From an archaeon (GTDB lineage Archaea; Nanobdellota; Nanobdellia; SCGC-AAA011-G17; GW2011-AR20), in the NCBI GenBank assembly GCA_002688355.1, contig NZCT01000018.1, positions 1 through 44,965 on the forward strand: a stretch of DNA of 44,965 nt, in the 5' to 3' direction. Position 1 is the stretch's first letter. Each line of letters opens with the position of its first letter. A program made the position numbers and the translations under genes. Shown here piece after piece: positions 8,117 through 15,746 of the stretch. The notes beneath the pieces are model-generated. The model was not told the DNA's origin and did no database searches. It saw only the letters and a program-made list of their open reading frames with translations.

Positions 8117-8151
8117 ATAAAATTAAAGAACTAAATAGTATATAACTTTTT

Positions 8152-8862
8152 TTATCCTAAGTAATTTAGGTCTCTTTTATCTTTTGCCTTTGTTGCTGCT
8201 TTACTTTGATCCATTAAAGTTTTTAGTTTAGCTTCGAATTCTTCAGCCTTTTTTAATAATGGTTTGTAATCAACTTTTAGATTTAAATATTTATCAAGAG
8301 ATTCTACTATTCTTGCTGCCCCTCTAGAATCTGGTAATCCAGAAGAAGTTTCTACGAAAATGCAAGACATTGGTAAGCCAGTGTGTAATAACATAGAACC
8401 TGTTACACCCATTATTATTCCTTCTTTTAGTTTTTCTACTTTTATATCTTCAAATTTCTTTTTACTTTTCTCAATATTAGAATAATAAAAACTTTTAGGA
8501 TTAGTTTTAGGTGCTTGTGGATTTCCAACACCTTCTAAGGAAATTAATTCTTTAGCTTTTAGTTGTTTACATAATTGATAAACCATATCTGATATTTTCC
8601 ATTCTAAACCATTAATGCTTGTTACAGCGTGAATTATTACGATATTATGCTTTTTAGAGTAAAATAAACCAAGAGGTTCTACAACTTCTGAATTATGGAT
8701 AGCTGCTATGGGCATTATTTCATGTGTAAATAGCTTTCCCATTGGTTTTGCGTTTAAATGTTCAACTAGAAATTCTGTTGCTATTGTTCCTACAAATCCA
8801 AAGCCTGGAAAACCTTCAATAACAATTGGATTCTTTGGTCTTTTACTTAATCTTAGTTCCAT
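8152..8862 (-). CDS. PAC2 family protein (proteasome assembly chaperone-like)
   Basis: This 236-residue protein belongs to the PAC2 family. The conserved glycine-rich EGFPGFGFVGTIA is near residues 17-29, and VTGSMLLHTG and the SGLPDSRGAARIVESL segment are also typical. The C-terminus is a charged helix (LLKKAEEFEAKLKTLMDQ) continuing to a lysine-rich tail. Archaeal PAC2 homologues such as PbaB assist proteasome-related complexes. No proteasome subunit is in the window. A TATA element (CTTTATAAATA, about 8888-8900) lies about 30 nt before the start. Confidence 0.85.
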   Translation of the reverse strand: MELRLSKRPKNPIVIEGFPGFGFVGTIATEFLVEHLNAKPMGKLFTHEIMPIAAIHNSEVVEPLGLFYSKKHNIVIIHAVTSINGLEWKISDMVYQLCKQLKAKELISLEGVGNPQAPKTNPKSFYYSNIEKSKKKFEDIKVEKLKEGIIMGVTGSMLLHTGLPMSCIFVETSSGLPDSRGAARIVESLDKYLNLKVDYKPLLKKAEEFEAKLKTLMDQSKAATKAKDKRDLNYLG

Positions 8863-8905
8863 CTTTTTTTATTATAGAAAAGTAAAGTTATTTATAAAGT
8901 TTATG

Positions 8906-9196
8906 TTATGTTGGATATAGAACAGAACAAATTTGATTATGCAAATTATTGTATTCCTCTTGTAAACTTTTTTTAACTTTTTTAAATCCTTTATATGGGC
9001 ATGGAGAATCTGGTTGATATCTTTCTCTTAATTTTGTTAGAAAATTAAACTTTATGTTTTCAAGATCTAATGTATACTGACTAATGTCTGTTGGTTGAAG
9101 GTTGATAATCTTTGTTGCAAATTCTAAATCATTTAGAACTTCTACTTCTAAAAATTGTTCAAAACTTCTATTTATCTTTCTTTTTAGAAAGGACAT
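8906..9196 (-). CDS. Small protein of unknown function
   Basis: This is a 96-residue, mainly helical protein beginning MSFLKRKINRSFEQFLEVE. It holds two cysteines (CPYKG and QICSV) that do not form a recognisable metal motif. I do not recognise a family. A TATA-like element (CATTTAAATAAAT, about 9215-9227) precedes it, so it should have its own promoter, divergent from the next gene. Confidence 0.5.
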   Translation of the reverse strand: MSFLKRKINRSFEQFLEVEVLNDLEFATKIINLQPTDISQYTLDLENIKFNFLTKLRERYQPDSPCPYKGFKKVKKSLQEEYNNLHNQICSVLYPT

Positions 9197-9270
9197 AGTC
9201 CTTAGGAAGACTTTATTTATTTAAATGTTCTTATAAATAAACTTAAATATAAGTTTTGATTTATATTTCT

Positions 9271-9627
9271 ATGATTGGTTTTAATTATAAAATTGAAGAG
9301 GGTAAAAATATTGAAGATGAAGTTTTTAGAATATATCATTTGTTAAAACCATTATTGCCTTATGATAAAGATGATCTAAATGATAAATTTATTGAATATG
9401 AGATTGAAGGAACAGGATATTTAATTTGTGGTTTAGGCGCTGAAATTGATAGATTAGAAAATATTCCTGAAGATAGAGATGTTGGAGTTATGGACATGCA
9501 TAATAGTTTTCCTCTGCTTATTAGTTATGATATTAACCCTAATATGGACCTTGAAAAACAAGTAGTAATTACATCAATAGACTTAGACGAAAAAGAGATT
9601 AGAGAAGAGATTAATAATTATAAATAA
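9271..9627 (+). CDS. Acidic protein of unknown function
   Basis: This 118-residue protein is rich in Asp and Glu and starts MIGFNYKIEEGKNIEDE. I chose the ATG at 9271 because a TATA-like element (AAATATAAG, 9245-9253) is about 24 nt upstream. The alternative in-frame TTG at 9256 would be too close to that element. The sequence alternates strands and helices (YLICGLGAEIDRLENI, FPLLISYDINP, QVVITSIDLDEKEI), suggesting a compact alpha/beta domain. Family unknown. Confidence 0.55.
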   Translation: MIGFNYKIEEGKNIEDEVFRIYHLLKPLLPYDKDDLNDKFIEYEIEGTGYLICGLGAEIDRLENIPEDRDVGVMDMHNSFPLLISYDINPNMDLEKQVVITSIDLDEKEIREEINNYK

Positions 9628-9668
9628 AAAATAGAAATGTTTATTAGGGTATAAACTATTGAGTTTAT

Positions 9669-10136
9669 ATGGTAAAAACTTCTAAGGAAGAAATTATCTG
9701 GATTTTATTAAGAATTAGTATGGGTTGGATTTTTTTCTGGGCTTTTATTGATAAAGTATTTGGATTAGGTTATGCAACAGAAGCCGGAAAATCTTGGTTA
9801 GATGGAGTTTCTCCAACATTAGGATTTTTAAAATTTGGAACTCATGGACCTTTAAGTGGTTTTTACCAAAGTATTGCAGGTAGTGCTTTAGTTGATTGGT
9901 TGTTTATGATAGGATTATTAGGAATTGGATTGGCGCTTATTTTTGGAGTTTTCATAAGGTTTGCTTCATATAGTGGAGTAGTGATGATGTTATTAATGTG
10001 GTCTGCTTTGATATTGCCTGAACATAATCCAATTTTGGATGAACATATAATTTATGGAATAATTTTAATTGGGTTAGCAGTTACAAGATCCGGTAGAGGA
10101 TTTAGTTTGAATAAATATTTCTCTAAGAAAAAATAG
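9669..10136 (+). CDS. DoxX/DoxD family membrane protein
   Basis: This 155-residue protein has four predicted membrane helices (about 9-29, 72-95, 98-117 and 122-140). It carries the DoxD-like N-terminal pattern RISMGWIFFWAFIDKVFG followed by a glycine-rich loop (SWLDGVSPTLGFLKFG). DoxD is the membrane subunit of thiosulfate:quinone oxidoreductase, while the wider DoxX family has varied redox links. Because VKOR, a thioredoxin-like lipoprotein and CcdA follow on the same strand, a quinone-linked or disulfide-related role is inferred. Confidence 0.78.
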   Translation: MVKTSKEEIIWILLRISMGWIFFWAFIDKVFGLGYATEAGKSWLDGVSPTLGFLKFGTHGPLSGFYQSIAGSALVDWLFMIGLLGIGLALIFGVFIRFASYSGVVMMLLMWSALILPEHNPILDEHIIYGIILIGLAVTRSGRGFSLNKYFSKKK

Positions 10137-10171
10137 AAATATTTATTAACAAGTTTTTATTTTGAGTTAAA

Positions 10172-10552
10172 ATGGATAACATAAAAAAAGCAGAGTGGGT
10201 TCTTAGAATTGGAGTTGCTGGTGAGTTCTTAGGTCATGGTGTGTTTGCTTTAGGAGTTAAACAAGGTTGGATTCCTTACTTTACAAATCTAGGGTTGACT
10301 GAAGGATTTGCAGGTATAGCTTTACCCTTGATAGGTATTATGGATATAGTAGTTGCTTTGATAGTATTAGTAAAACCATATAATTTTGTACTTGGTTGGG
10401 CTACTATATGGGGATTTTGGACTGCTTTATTAAGACCTGTTTCAGGAGGTTCCTGGTGGGACTTTATTGAAAGGTTTGCAAATTGGGCAGCACCATTAGC
10501 TTTGATATACCTAAGAGGATTTCCTAAAAACTGGAAAGACTGGTTTAAGTAA
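10172..10552 (+). CDS. DoxX-like four-helix membrane protein
   Basis: This is a 126-residue membrane protein with a DoxX-like arrangement. A first helix begins KAEWVLRIGVAGEFLGHG, helices cover about 42-66 and 70-87, and a final amphipathic section contains RPVSGGSWWDFIERFANW, a motif seen in small DoxX-like proteins. It lies 35 nt after the first DoxX gene and 17 nt before VKOR, so the set is probably cotranscribed. The function is not established. Confidence 0.65.
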   Translation: MDNIKKAEWVLRIGVAGEFLGHGVFALGVKQGWIPYFTNLGLTEGFAGIALPLIGIMDIVVALIVLVKPYNFVLGWATIWGFWTALLRPVSGGSWWDFIERFANWAAPLALIYLRGFPKNWKDWFK

Positions 10553-10569
10553 AACCTACAAGAGAAAAA

Positions 10570-11010
10570 ATGGAAGAAAAAAGAGGATTGTATATAATCT
10601 TAATTAGTTCGATTTTGGCAATTATTACCTCTGGATATTTATTAAATTTGCATTATTCTGAAACAGAGAGCTTTTGTGATGTTAGTCAAGAAATTTCTTG
10701 TGATATTGTGAATAAAAGTATATATTCTGAAATCTATGGTATTCCTGTTTCTTTACTCGGAATGTTGACTTTTATTTTTATTTCTGTACTTGTTCTATTT
10801 GCCTTGAATAATAAAAAAATATTTGGATTTGAGAAACAAGATATGTATGATTGGATTTTTTGGATTATGATTTTTAGTATATTCTTTGCTTTGTATTTGG
10901 TTTACATTGAAATATTTGTTTTATATGCTGTGTGTCCTTTATGTGTCCTTTTAGATATTTTGATAGTTATTGTTTTTGTTGTAGTAATGAAATTAAGAGG
11001 TAAAAAATGA
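10570..11010 (+). CDS. VKOR family disulfide-forming membrane protein
   Basis: This 146-residue protein is a vitamin K epoxide reductase homologue. The four key cysteines are C36 and C44 in the external loop and C122-P-L-C125 in the redox-active CxxC. The conserved Ser in SEIYGIP follows the loop pair. Membrane helices are at about 7-26, 60-79, 94-119 and 126-142. VKOR passes electrons from secreted thiols to quinones and so drives disulfide formation. It lacks the thioredoxin domain fused in many bacterial VKORs; instead a separate thioredoxin-fold lipoprotein starts inside its last codons (ATGA overlap, 4 nt). Confidence 0.9.
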   Translation: MEEKRGLYIILISSILAIITSGYLLNLHYSETESFCDVSQEISCDIVNKSIYSEIYGIPVSLLGMLTFIFISVLVLFALNNKKIFGFEKQDMYDWIFWIMIFSIFFALYLVYIEIFVLYAVCPLCVLLDILIVIVFVVVMKLRGKK

Positions 11011-11390
11011 AAAAAATATTAGTTGGATTATTTGTCTTGTTTACTATTTTTTTGGTTGGATGTTCTGGTGTGAAACACACTCAAGAATCTGTAGATGTTT
11101 TAGCAAATTGCTTAGCAGATAAAAATGTTAAGGAATATGGTGCATTTTGGTGTCCAAACTGTGCTAAACAGCAAAAAATGTTTGGCCCTTCATATAGCAT
11201 AATAAAGGAAAGAAATGTCTATGTTGAATGTGACCCTAGAGGTGATCATCAACAAGCGAATCTTTGTTTAGAAAAAGAAATACAAAGATATCCTCATTGG
11301 GAATTTCCTGATGGATCTTTTGAAATTGGAGCACAAGATTTAGAGATCTTAGCAGAAAGATCAGGTTGTGAGAAACCTATAAGAAAATAA
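11007..11390 (+). CDS. Thioredoxin-fold lipoprotein, VKOR partner
   Basis: This 127-residue protein begins with a signal peptide ending in the lipobox-like LVGC19, so it should be anchored on the outer face of the membrane. The redox motif is AFWC49-P-N-C52, followed by KQQKMFG. YPHWEF at about 95-100 holds the cis-proline. Extra cysteines are C35, C75, C87 and C121. The whole pattern matches the thioredoxin domain fused to bacterial VKOR. It overlaps the VKOR gene by 4 nt, and CcdA follows immediately (stop at 11390, next start at 11391). Confidence 0.88.
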   Translation: MKKILVGLFVLFTIFLVGCSGVKHTQESVDVLANCLADKNVKEYGAFWCPNCAKQQKMFGPSYSIIKERNVYVECDPRGDHQQANLCLEKEIQRYPHWEFPDGSFEIGAQDLEILAERSGCEKPIRK

Positions 11391-12101
11391 ATGGCAATTG
11401 ATGTTACTTGGCCTGTTGTAATAACAACTGCATTAGTAGATTCTATTAATCCATGCGCTATTGGTGTTTTAATTTTGTTAATTGGTACTTTAATTTCAAT
11501 ATCTAATAATAAGAAACGAATGTTGAGTGTTGGATTGATTTATATCGCTTCTGTTTATATTGTATATTTTTTAGCTGGAATTGGTTTGTTATTGTTTATA
11601 CAGAGGTTAAATATTGCACAACCTTTGAGTATTTTTGTTGGAGCTCTAGTAATAATACTTGGATTTATTGAAATAAAAGATTTCTTTTGGTATGGCAAAG
11701 GTTTATCTTTAAGTATTAATCCTAAGTATGTGAAGTATATAGAGAGAAAAACTAAGAGACTTACTATTCCTGCTGCTATTGTTTTAGGAGCTTTTGTTGC
11801 TGCAGTAGAATTACCTTGTACAGGTGGACCTTATTTAGCTATTACAACTTGGATAGCACAAGCACAAACACTACCAATAGTTGGTTTATATTATTTGTTA
11901 GTTTATAATTTTATTTTTGTATTACCTTTAATTGTAATAGTTTTATTAGTTTATTTTGGCGTAAAAGTTCAAAAAATACAAGAATGGAAACAAGATTATA
12001 GGAAATGGATGAGATTAGCTATTGGTCTAATTTTGATTATATTAGGAGTATTATTAATTTTAATAGCTTATAATGTAATTACCTTTGGTTTACATGGTTA
12101 A
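11391..12101 (+). CDS. ccdA: CcdA/DsbD-like thiol-transfer membrane protein
   Basis: This 236-residue protein has about six membrane helices and the two redox cysteines of the CcdA/DsbD core: C22 in DSINPCAIGVL and C143 in ELPCTGGPYL. CcdA carries reducing equivalents from cytosolic thioredoxin to outside proteins. Together with VKOR (oxidising) and the thioredoxin-like lipoprotein it makes a complete outside thiol-disulfide circuit. It is directly joined to the lipoprotein gene with no gap. Confidence 0.88.
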   Translation: MAIDVTWPVVITTALVDSINPCAIGVLILLIGTLISISNNKKRMLSVGLIYIASVYIVYFLAGIGLLLFIQRLNIAQPLSIFVGALVIILGFIEIKDFFWYGKGLSLSINPKYVKYIERKTKRLTIPAAIVLGAFVAAVELPCTGGPYLAITTWIAQAQTLPIVGLYYLLVYNFIFVLPLIVIVLLVYFGVKVQKIQEWKQDYRKWMRLAIGLILIILGVLLILIAYNVITFGLHG

Positions 12102-12144
12102 TTTATGACAAAAGGTTTATAAACTACTTCCCTATACTAAATAT

Positions 12145-12285
12145 ATGAAAATAAGGAAGAGGTTGACAAAGATATTTATAGGGTTAACTCATTTTTCTAG
12201 GAAGATAAGTTTTACATCTCCAATTACAATTTGTTTAATAGGAATAACAATATTCTTAGTTAAGAATTCTCATATATATGAATAA
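12145..12285 (+). CDS. 46-residue membrane mini-protein of unknown function
   Basis: A short ORF starts MKIRKRLTKIFIGLTHFSRK and continues with a hydrophobic segment at about residues 29-43 (ITICLIGITIFLV). A clear TATA element (GGTTTATAAAC, about 12113-12123) lies about 26 nt before the ATG, the spacing seen for the other leaderless genes here. The strongly basic N-terminus would stay in the cytosol. It ends next to the stop codon of the convergent GTPase gene. No family is recognised; the promoter spacing is the main support. Confidence 0.5.
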   Translation: MKIRKRLTKIFIGLTHFSRKISFTSPITICLIGITIFLVKNSHIYE

Positions 12286-13479
12286 TTATTTTTTAGTTAT
12301 TATTTCTATAACATCTAAGTTTTTTAGATGATGATCTTTTCCTATTACTTTTTTTGTTTTTACATCTATTGCTTTGATGAATGAGTTACCAATATCTGTA
12401 TGTAATTTAAATGCGAAATCTAGAGCTGTTGACTCTTCTGGAAGTAAGAAGCAATCTGGTAAAATATTTCCTTTTGAATCTTTTAAATTATTTAAACCAC
12501 CTGGGAAAATTGCTATATACTTTAATAAATTAAAAACAGTTTTGTTTAATACTTCTTGTAAACCTGTTGTTTTGTATTTTTTTAAAATATTTTCCTTTAT
12601 ATGTGTTAATGCTTTAGATTGTTGTTCTGTTATGTTTTCATTTATTATTTTGAAATCATTTTCACCTGGAATATATTCTATTAATTTATTTTTAGAAGCT
12701 TCACGTAAAGCTAATTCTGAATCTGCTGAGCATGGAATTATTTCGTAATCTTTAAACTCTTTTTGCATTTTTTTTAGATTTTCTTGAGAACCTTGAATGT
12801 CTATTTTATTAGCTGCTATTATCATTGGTTTTGATAATTTTCTTAATGTTGTTGCTAGTTCTTTTAAATTATTATCAGACCAAGTCATTGGATCTTCAGA
12901 TATGTTTAATTTTTTTATTGAGTTTTCAACATGTGATTCTGTAACTTTTAATCCTGATAATTGTTTTGCTAAGGCTATTACTATATTCTTTTTCTCTTGG
13001 GATATTGTTCTTGCGAATTTTTCCCAACCTTTTTGTAAGATTTGATAATACCACATATCTAATTCATTTTCAATAACTTTTAGATCTTCTATTGGGTTAT
13101 TTGTTAAAGGTTGTACTTTTTCACCTTGTGCATTTGTAGATCCTGAAATATCTATTATATGAATTAAAGCATCTGCTTCTCTTATATCATTTAGGAACTC
13201 GTTACCAAGGCCTTTACCAGAATGAGCACCTTCTACTAAACCTGCAATATCCATTAAATCTATTGGAACAAATCTTTTGTGATTTAAGCAAAAACCTAAT
13301 CTTGGATTACATTGTACTTTGAAAAAAGAATCTGCACAATCTATTTTTACATAGCCAATTCCTGAATTTGATTTTATTGTTGTAAATGGACGTTCTGCTA
13401 TTTCTATATCTGCTAAAGTTGCTGCTTTGAAAAATGTTGATTTTCCTACAGAAGGTTTTCCTATTAATGCAATTATCAT
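12286..13479 (-). CDS. ychF: YchF/Obg-like GTPase
   Basis: This 397-residue protein is the archaeal YchF-type member of the Obg family. G1 is GKPSVGKS (7-14), G3 is D77-I-A-G80, G4 is N224-K-I-D227, and G5 is SA (251-252). A helical insertion lies between G3 and G4, and a C-terminal TGS-like domain covers about 322-397 (AIDFAFKLHTDIG-type segment). These proteins are linked to ribosomes and translation. The archaeal form is longer than bacterial YchF's GTPase domain alone and ends in the TGS domain, as here. aEF-2 is divergent, 83 nt away. Confidence 0.92.
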   Translation of the reverse strand: MIIALIGKPSVGKSTFFKAATLADIEIAERPFTTIKSNSGIGYVKIDCADSFFKVQCNPRLGFCLNHKRFVPIDLMDIAGLVEGAHSGKGLGNEFLNDIREADALIHIIDISGSTNAQGEKVQPLTNNPIEDLKVIENELDMWYYQILQKGWEKFARTISQEKKNIVIALAKQLSGLKVTESHVENSIKKLNISEDPMTWSDNNLKELATTLRKLSKPMIIAANKIDIQGSQENLKKMQKEFKDYEIIPCSADSELALREASKNKLIEYIPGENDFKIINENITEQQSKALTHIKENILKKYKTTGLQEVLNKTVFNLLKYIAIFPGGLNNLKDSKGNILPDCFLLPEESTALDFAFKLHTDIGNSFIKAIDVKTKKVIGKDHHLKNLDVIEIITKK

Positions 13480-13562
13480 GATAATTTATTTTGAAATAGA
13501 ACTTATAAATGTAATTGAATTAACCACAAATCTTAAAAAGCTAAACTTTAGAGAAATTTATA

Positions 13563-15746
13563 ATGGCTGAAACACTAGCAGAGAAAATTAGTAGGATTAT
13601 GAGAACTCCTAAATTTATTAGGAATATTTGTACTTCTGCTCATATTGATCATGGAAAAACTACTTTCTCAGATAATATTATGTTAGGTGCTGGAATGGTT
13701 TCTGAAGAACTAGCTGGTTCACAATTAGTTTTAGATTTTAGGGAAGATGAGAAAGAAAGGGGAATTACTATTGATTCTGCGAATGTCTCTATGGTTCATG
13801 AAGTTGAAGGAGAAGAATTTTTAATTAATTTGATTGATACTCCAGGGCATGTTGATTTTGGTGGTGATGTTACTCGTGCAATGCGTGCTATTGATGGAAC
13901 TATTATTTTAGTTGATGCTGTTGAAGGTGTTATGCCTCAAACTGAAACTGTTATTAAACAAGCATTACGAGAAAGAGTAAAACCTTGTTTATTTATTAAT
14001 AAAGTTGATAGATTAATTAGAGAAGTTAAGTTAACTCCTGAAAAAATGCAGGAACGATTTATGAAAGTAATTGAAGATGTTAATAAGTTTATTAGTTCTG
14101 TAGCTCCTGAGGAATTTAAAGATGTGTGGAGAGTTAATGTTCAAGATGGAAGTGTAGCCTTCGGAAGTGCTTTTCATAAATGGGGTTTATCTGTTCCTTA
14201 CATGCAAAAAAATGAAATTACATTTAAAGATGTTATTGACGCTTACGAGGGAGATAATTATCAAGAACTAGCAAAGAAAGCTCCTTTGCATCAAGTTGTT
14301 TTGAATATGGTAATTAAACATCATCCTAATCCTGTTGAATCTCAAAAATATAGAATCCCTAAAATTTGGAGAGGAGAATTAGAGAGTAATGAAGGTAAAT
14401 CTTTAGTTAATTGTGATCCTAATGGACCTGTTGCTTTTGTAGTTACTAAAATTGTTATTGATAAACACGCTGGGGAAATTGCAGCTGGAAGGTTATTTTC
14501 CGGGACACTAAAACAAGGAGAAGAAATTTATATGAATTTAGCTAAGAGAAGATTAAGAATTCAACAAATTAATTTGTATAAAGGACCAACAAGAATTAAT
14601 GTTGATAATGTTCCCGCTGGAAATATTGTAGGTATTGTAGGGTTAAAGGATGCTTTTGCTGGTGAGACTGCATCAACAGAAGAGATTGAACCTTTTGAAG
14701 CTATTAAGCATATTTTTGAACCTGTTGTGACTAAAAGTTTGGAAGCTAAGAAACCAAGTGATTTACCGAAGTTAGTTGAAGTTTTAAAACAAGTTAATAA
14801 AGAAGATCCTAGTATTTCTGTTCAAATAAATGAAGATACTGGAGAAAATTTAGTATCTGGAATGGGAGAATTACATTTAGAAGTTATTGAAAATAGAATT
14901 AGAACTGAGAAAGATTTAGATATTATGACTGGTAATCCTATTGTTGTTTATAGAGAAACTGTTACTGGTAAAAGCCCTGAAGTTGAAGGTAAAAGTCCAA
15001 ATAAACATAATAAATTTTACATAACTGTTGAACCATTAGAACAAGAAGTTTATGAAGCTATTAAATCTGGAGATATTCCTGAAGGAAAGTTAAAGAAGAA
15101 AGATCAAGATGTTACTGATAAATTTGTTAAATTAGGTTATGATACTAAGGTTGCTAGAAAAATTTCTGATGTTTTCAAAGGTAATGTTTTAATTGATGCT
15201 ACTCGTGGAATAGTACATATTGGAGAAATTATTGAGATGGTGATAGATGGATTTGAACAAGTAATGAGTGAAGGCCCATTAGCTAGAGAACCTGGTTTTA
15301 ATATTAAAGTAAGTTTGACTGACACTAAGTTACATGAAGATGCTATCCATAGAGGTCCTGCACAAGTATTACCTGCTGTTAGAGATGCTATAAGAGGAGC
15401 TATGAATAAAGCATCTTGTTTGATATATGAGCCAATGCAAATTGTTCAGATTGAATCTCCTGCTGAGTATTTAGGTGAGATAAGTAAATTAGTCCAAAAT
15501 AAAAGAGGGCAATTATTAGATATGAATCAAGAAGGAGAACATATATCTGCTCAAGCTAAATTACCTGTTGCTGAAATGTTTGGATTAAGTAATGATTTAA
15601 GAAGTTCTACTGGCGGTAGAGGAAATTTCTATGTTGTAGATCAAGTATTTGAGAAGTTACCTCATGATTTACAAGATAAGATTATTAAACAGATTAGAGA
15701 AAGAAAAGGATTGAAGGTTACTGAAGAAGTTGAGGAAGAGAGTTAA
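13563..15746 (+). CDS. fusA: Translation elongation factor aEF-2
   Basis: This 727-residue factor drives ribosomal translocation. G1 is AHIDHGKT (26-33), G3 is DTPGH (92-96) and G4 is NKVD (146-149). H596 in AIHRGPAQ is the site converted to diphthamide in archaea and eukaryotes and ADP-ribosylated by diphtheria toxin. All five EF-G/EF-2 domains appear present. A CTTAAAAAG element lies about 26 nt before the ATG. The stop codon overlaps the stop of the convergent repeat-protein gene by 4 nt. Confidence 0.97.
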   Translation: MAETLAEKISRIMRTPKFIRNICTSAHIDHGKTTFSDNIMLGAGMVSEELAGSQLVLDFREDEKERGITIDSANVSMVHEVEGEEFLINLIDTPGHVDFGGDVTRAMRAIDGTIILVDAVEGVMPQTETVIKQALRERVKPCLFINKVDRLIREVKLTPEKMQERFMKVIEDVNKFISSVAPEEFKDVWRVNVQDGSVAFGSAFHKWGLSVPYMQKNEITFKDVIDAYEGDNYQELAKKAPLHQVVLNMVIKHHPNPVESQKYRIPKIWRGELESNEGKSLVNCDPNGPVAFVVTKIVIDKHAGEIAAGRLFSGTLKQGEEIYMNLAKRRLRIQQINLYKGPTRINVDNVPAGNIVGIVGLKDAFAGETASTEEIEPFEAIKHIFEPVVTKSLEAKKPSDLPKLVEVLKQVNKEDPSISVQINEDTGENLVSGMGELHLEVIENRIRTEKDLDIMTGNPIVVYRETVTGKSPEVEGKSPNKHNKFYITVEPLEQEVYEAIKSGDIPEGKLKKKDQDVTDKFVKLGYDTKVARKISDVFKGNVLIDATRGIVHIGEIIEMVIDGFEQVMSEGPLAREPGFNIKVSLTDTKLHEDAIHRGPAQVLPAVRDAIRGAMNKASCLIYEPMQIVQIESPAEYLGEISKLVQNKRGQLLDMNQEGEHISAQAKLPVAEMFGLSNDLRSSTGGRGNFYVVDQVFEKLPHDLQDKIIKQIRERKGLKVTEEVEEES

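Noticed and set aside
12374-13045. Plus-strand ORFs opposite the YchF-like gene
   Set aside because: They lie antisense to a conserved GTPase and have low-complexity composition.
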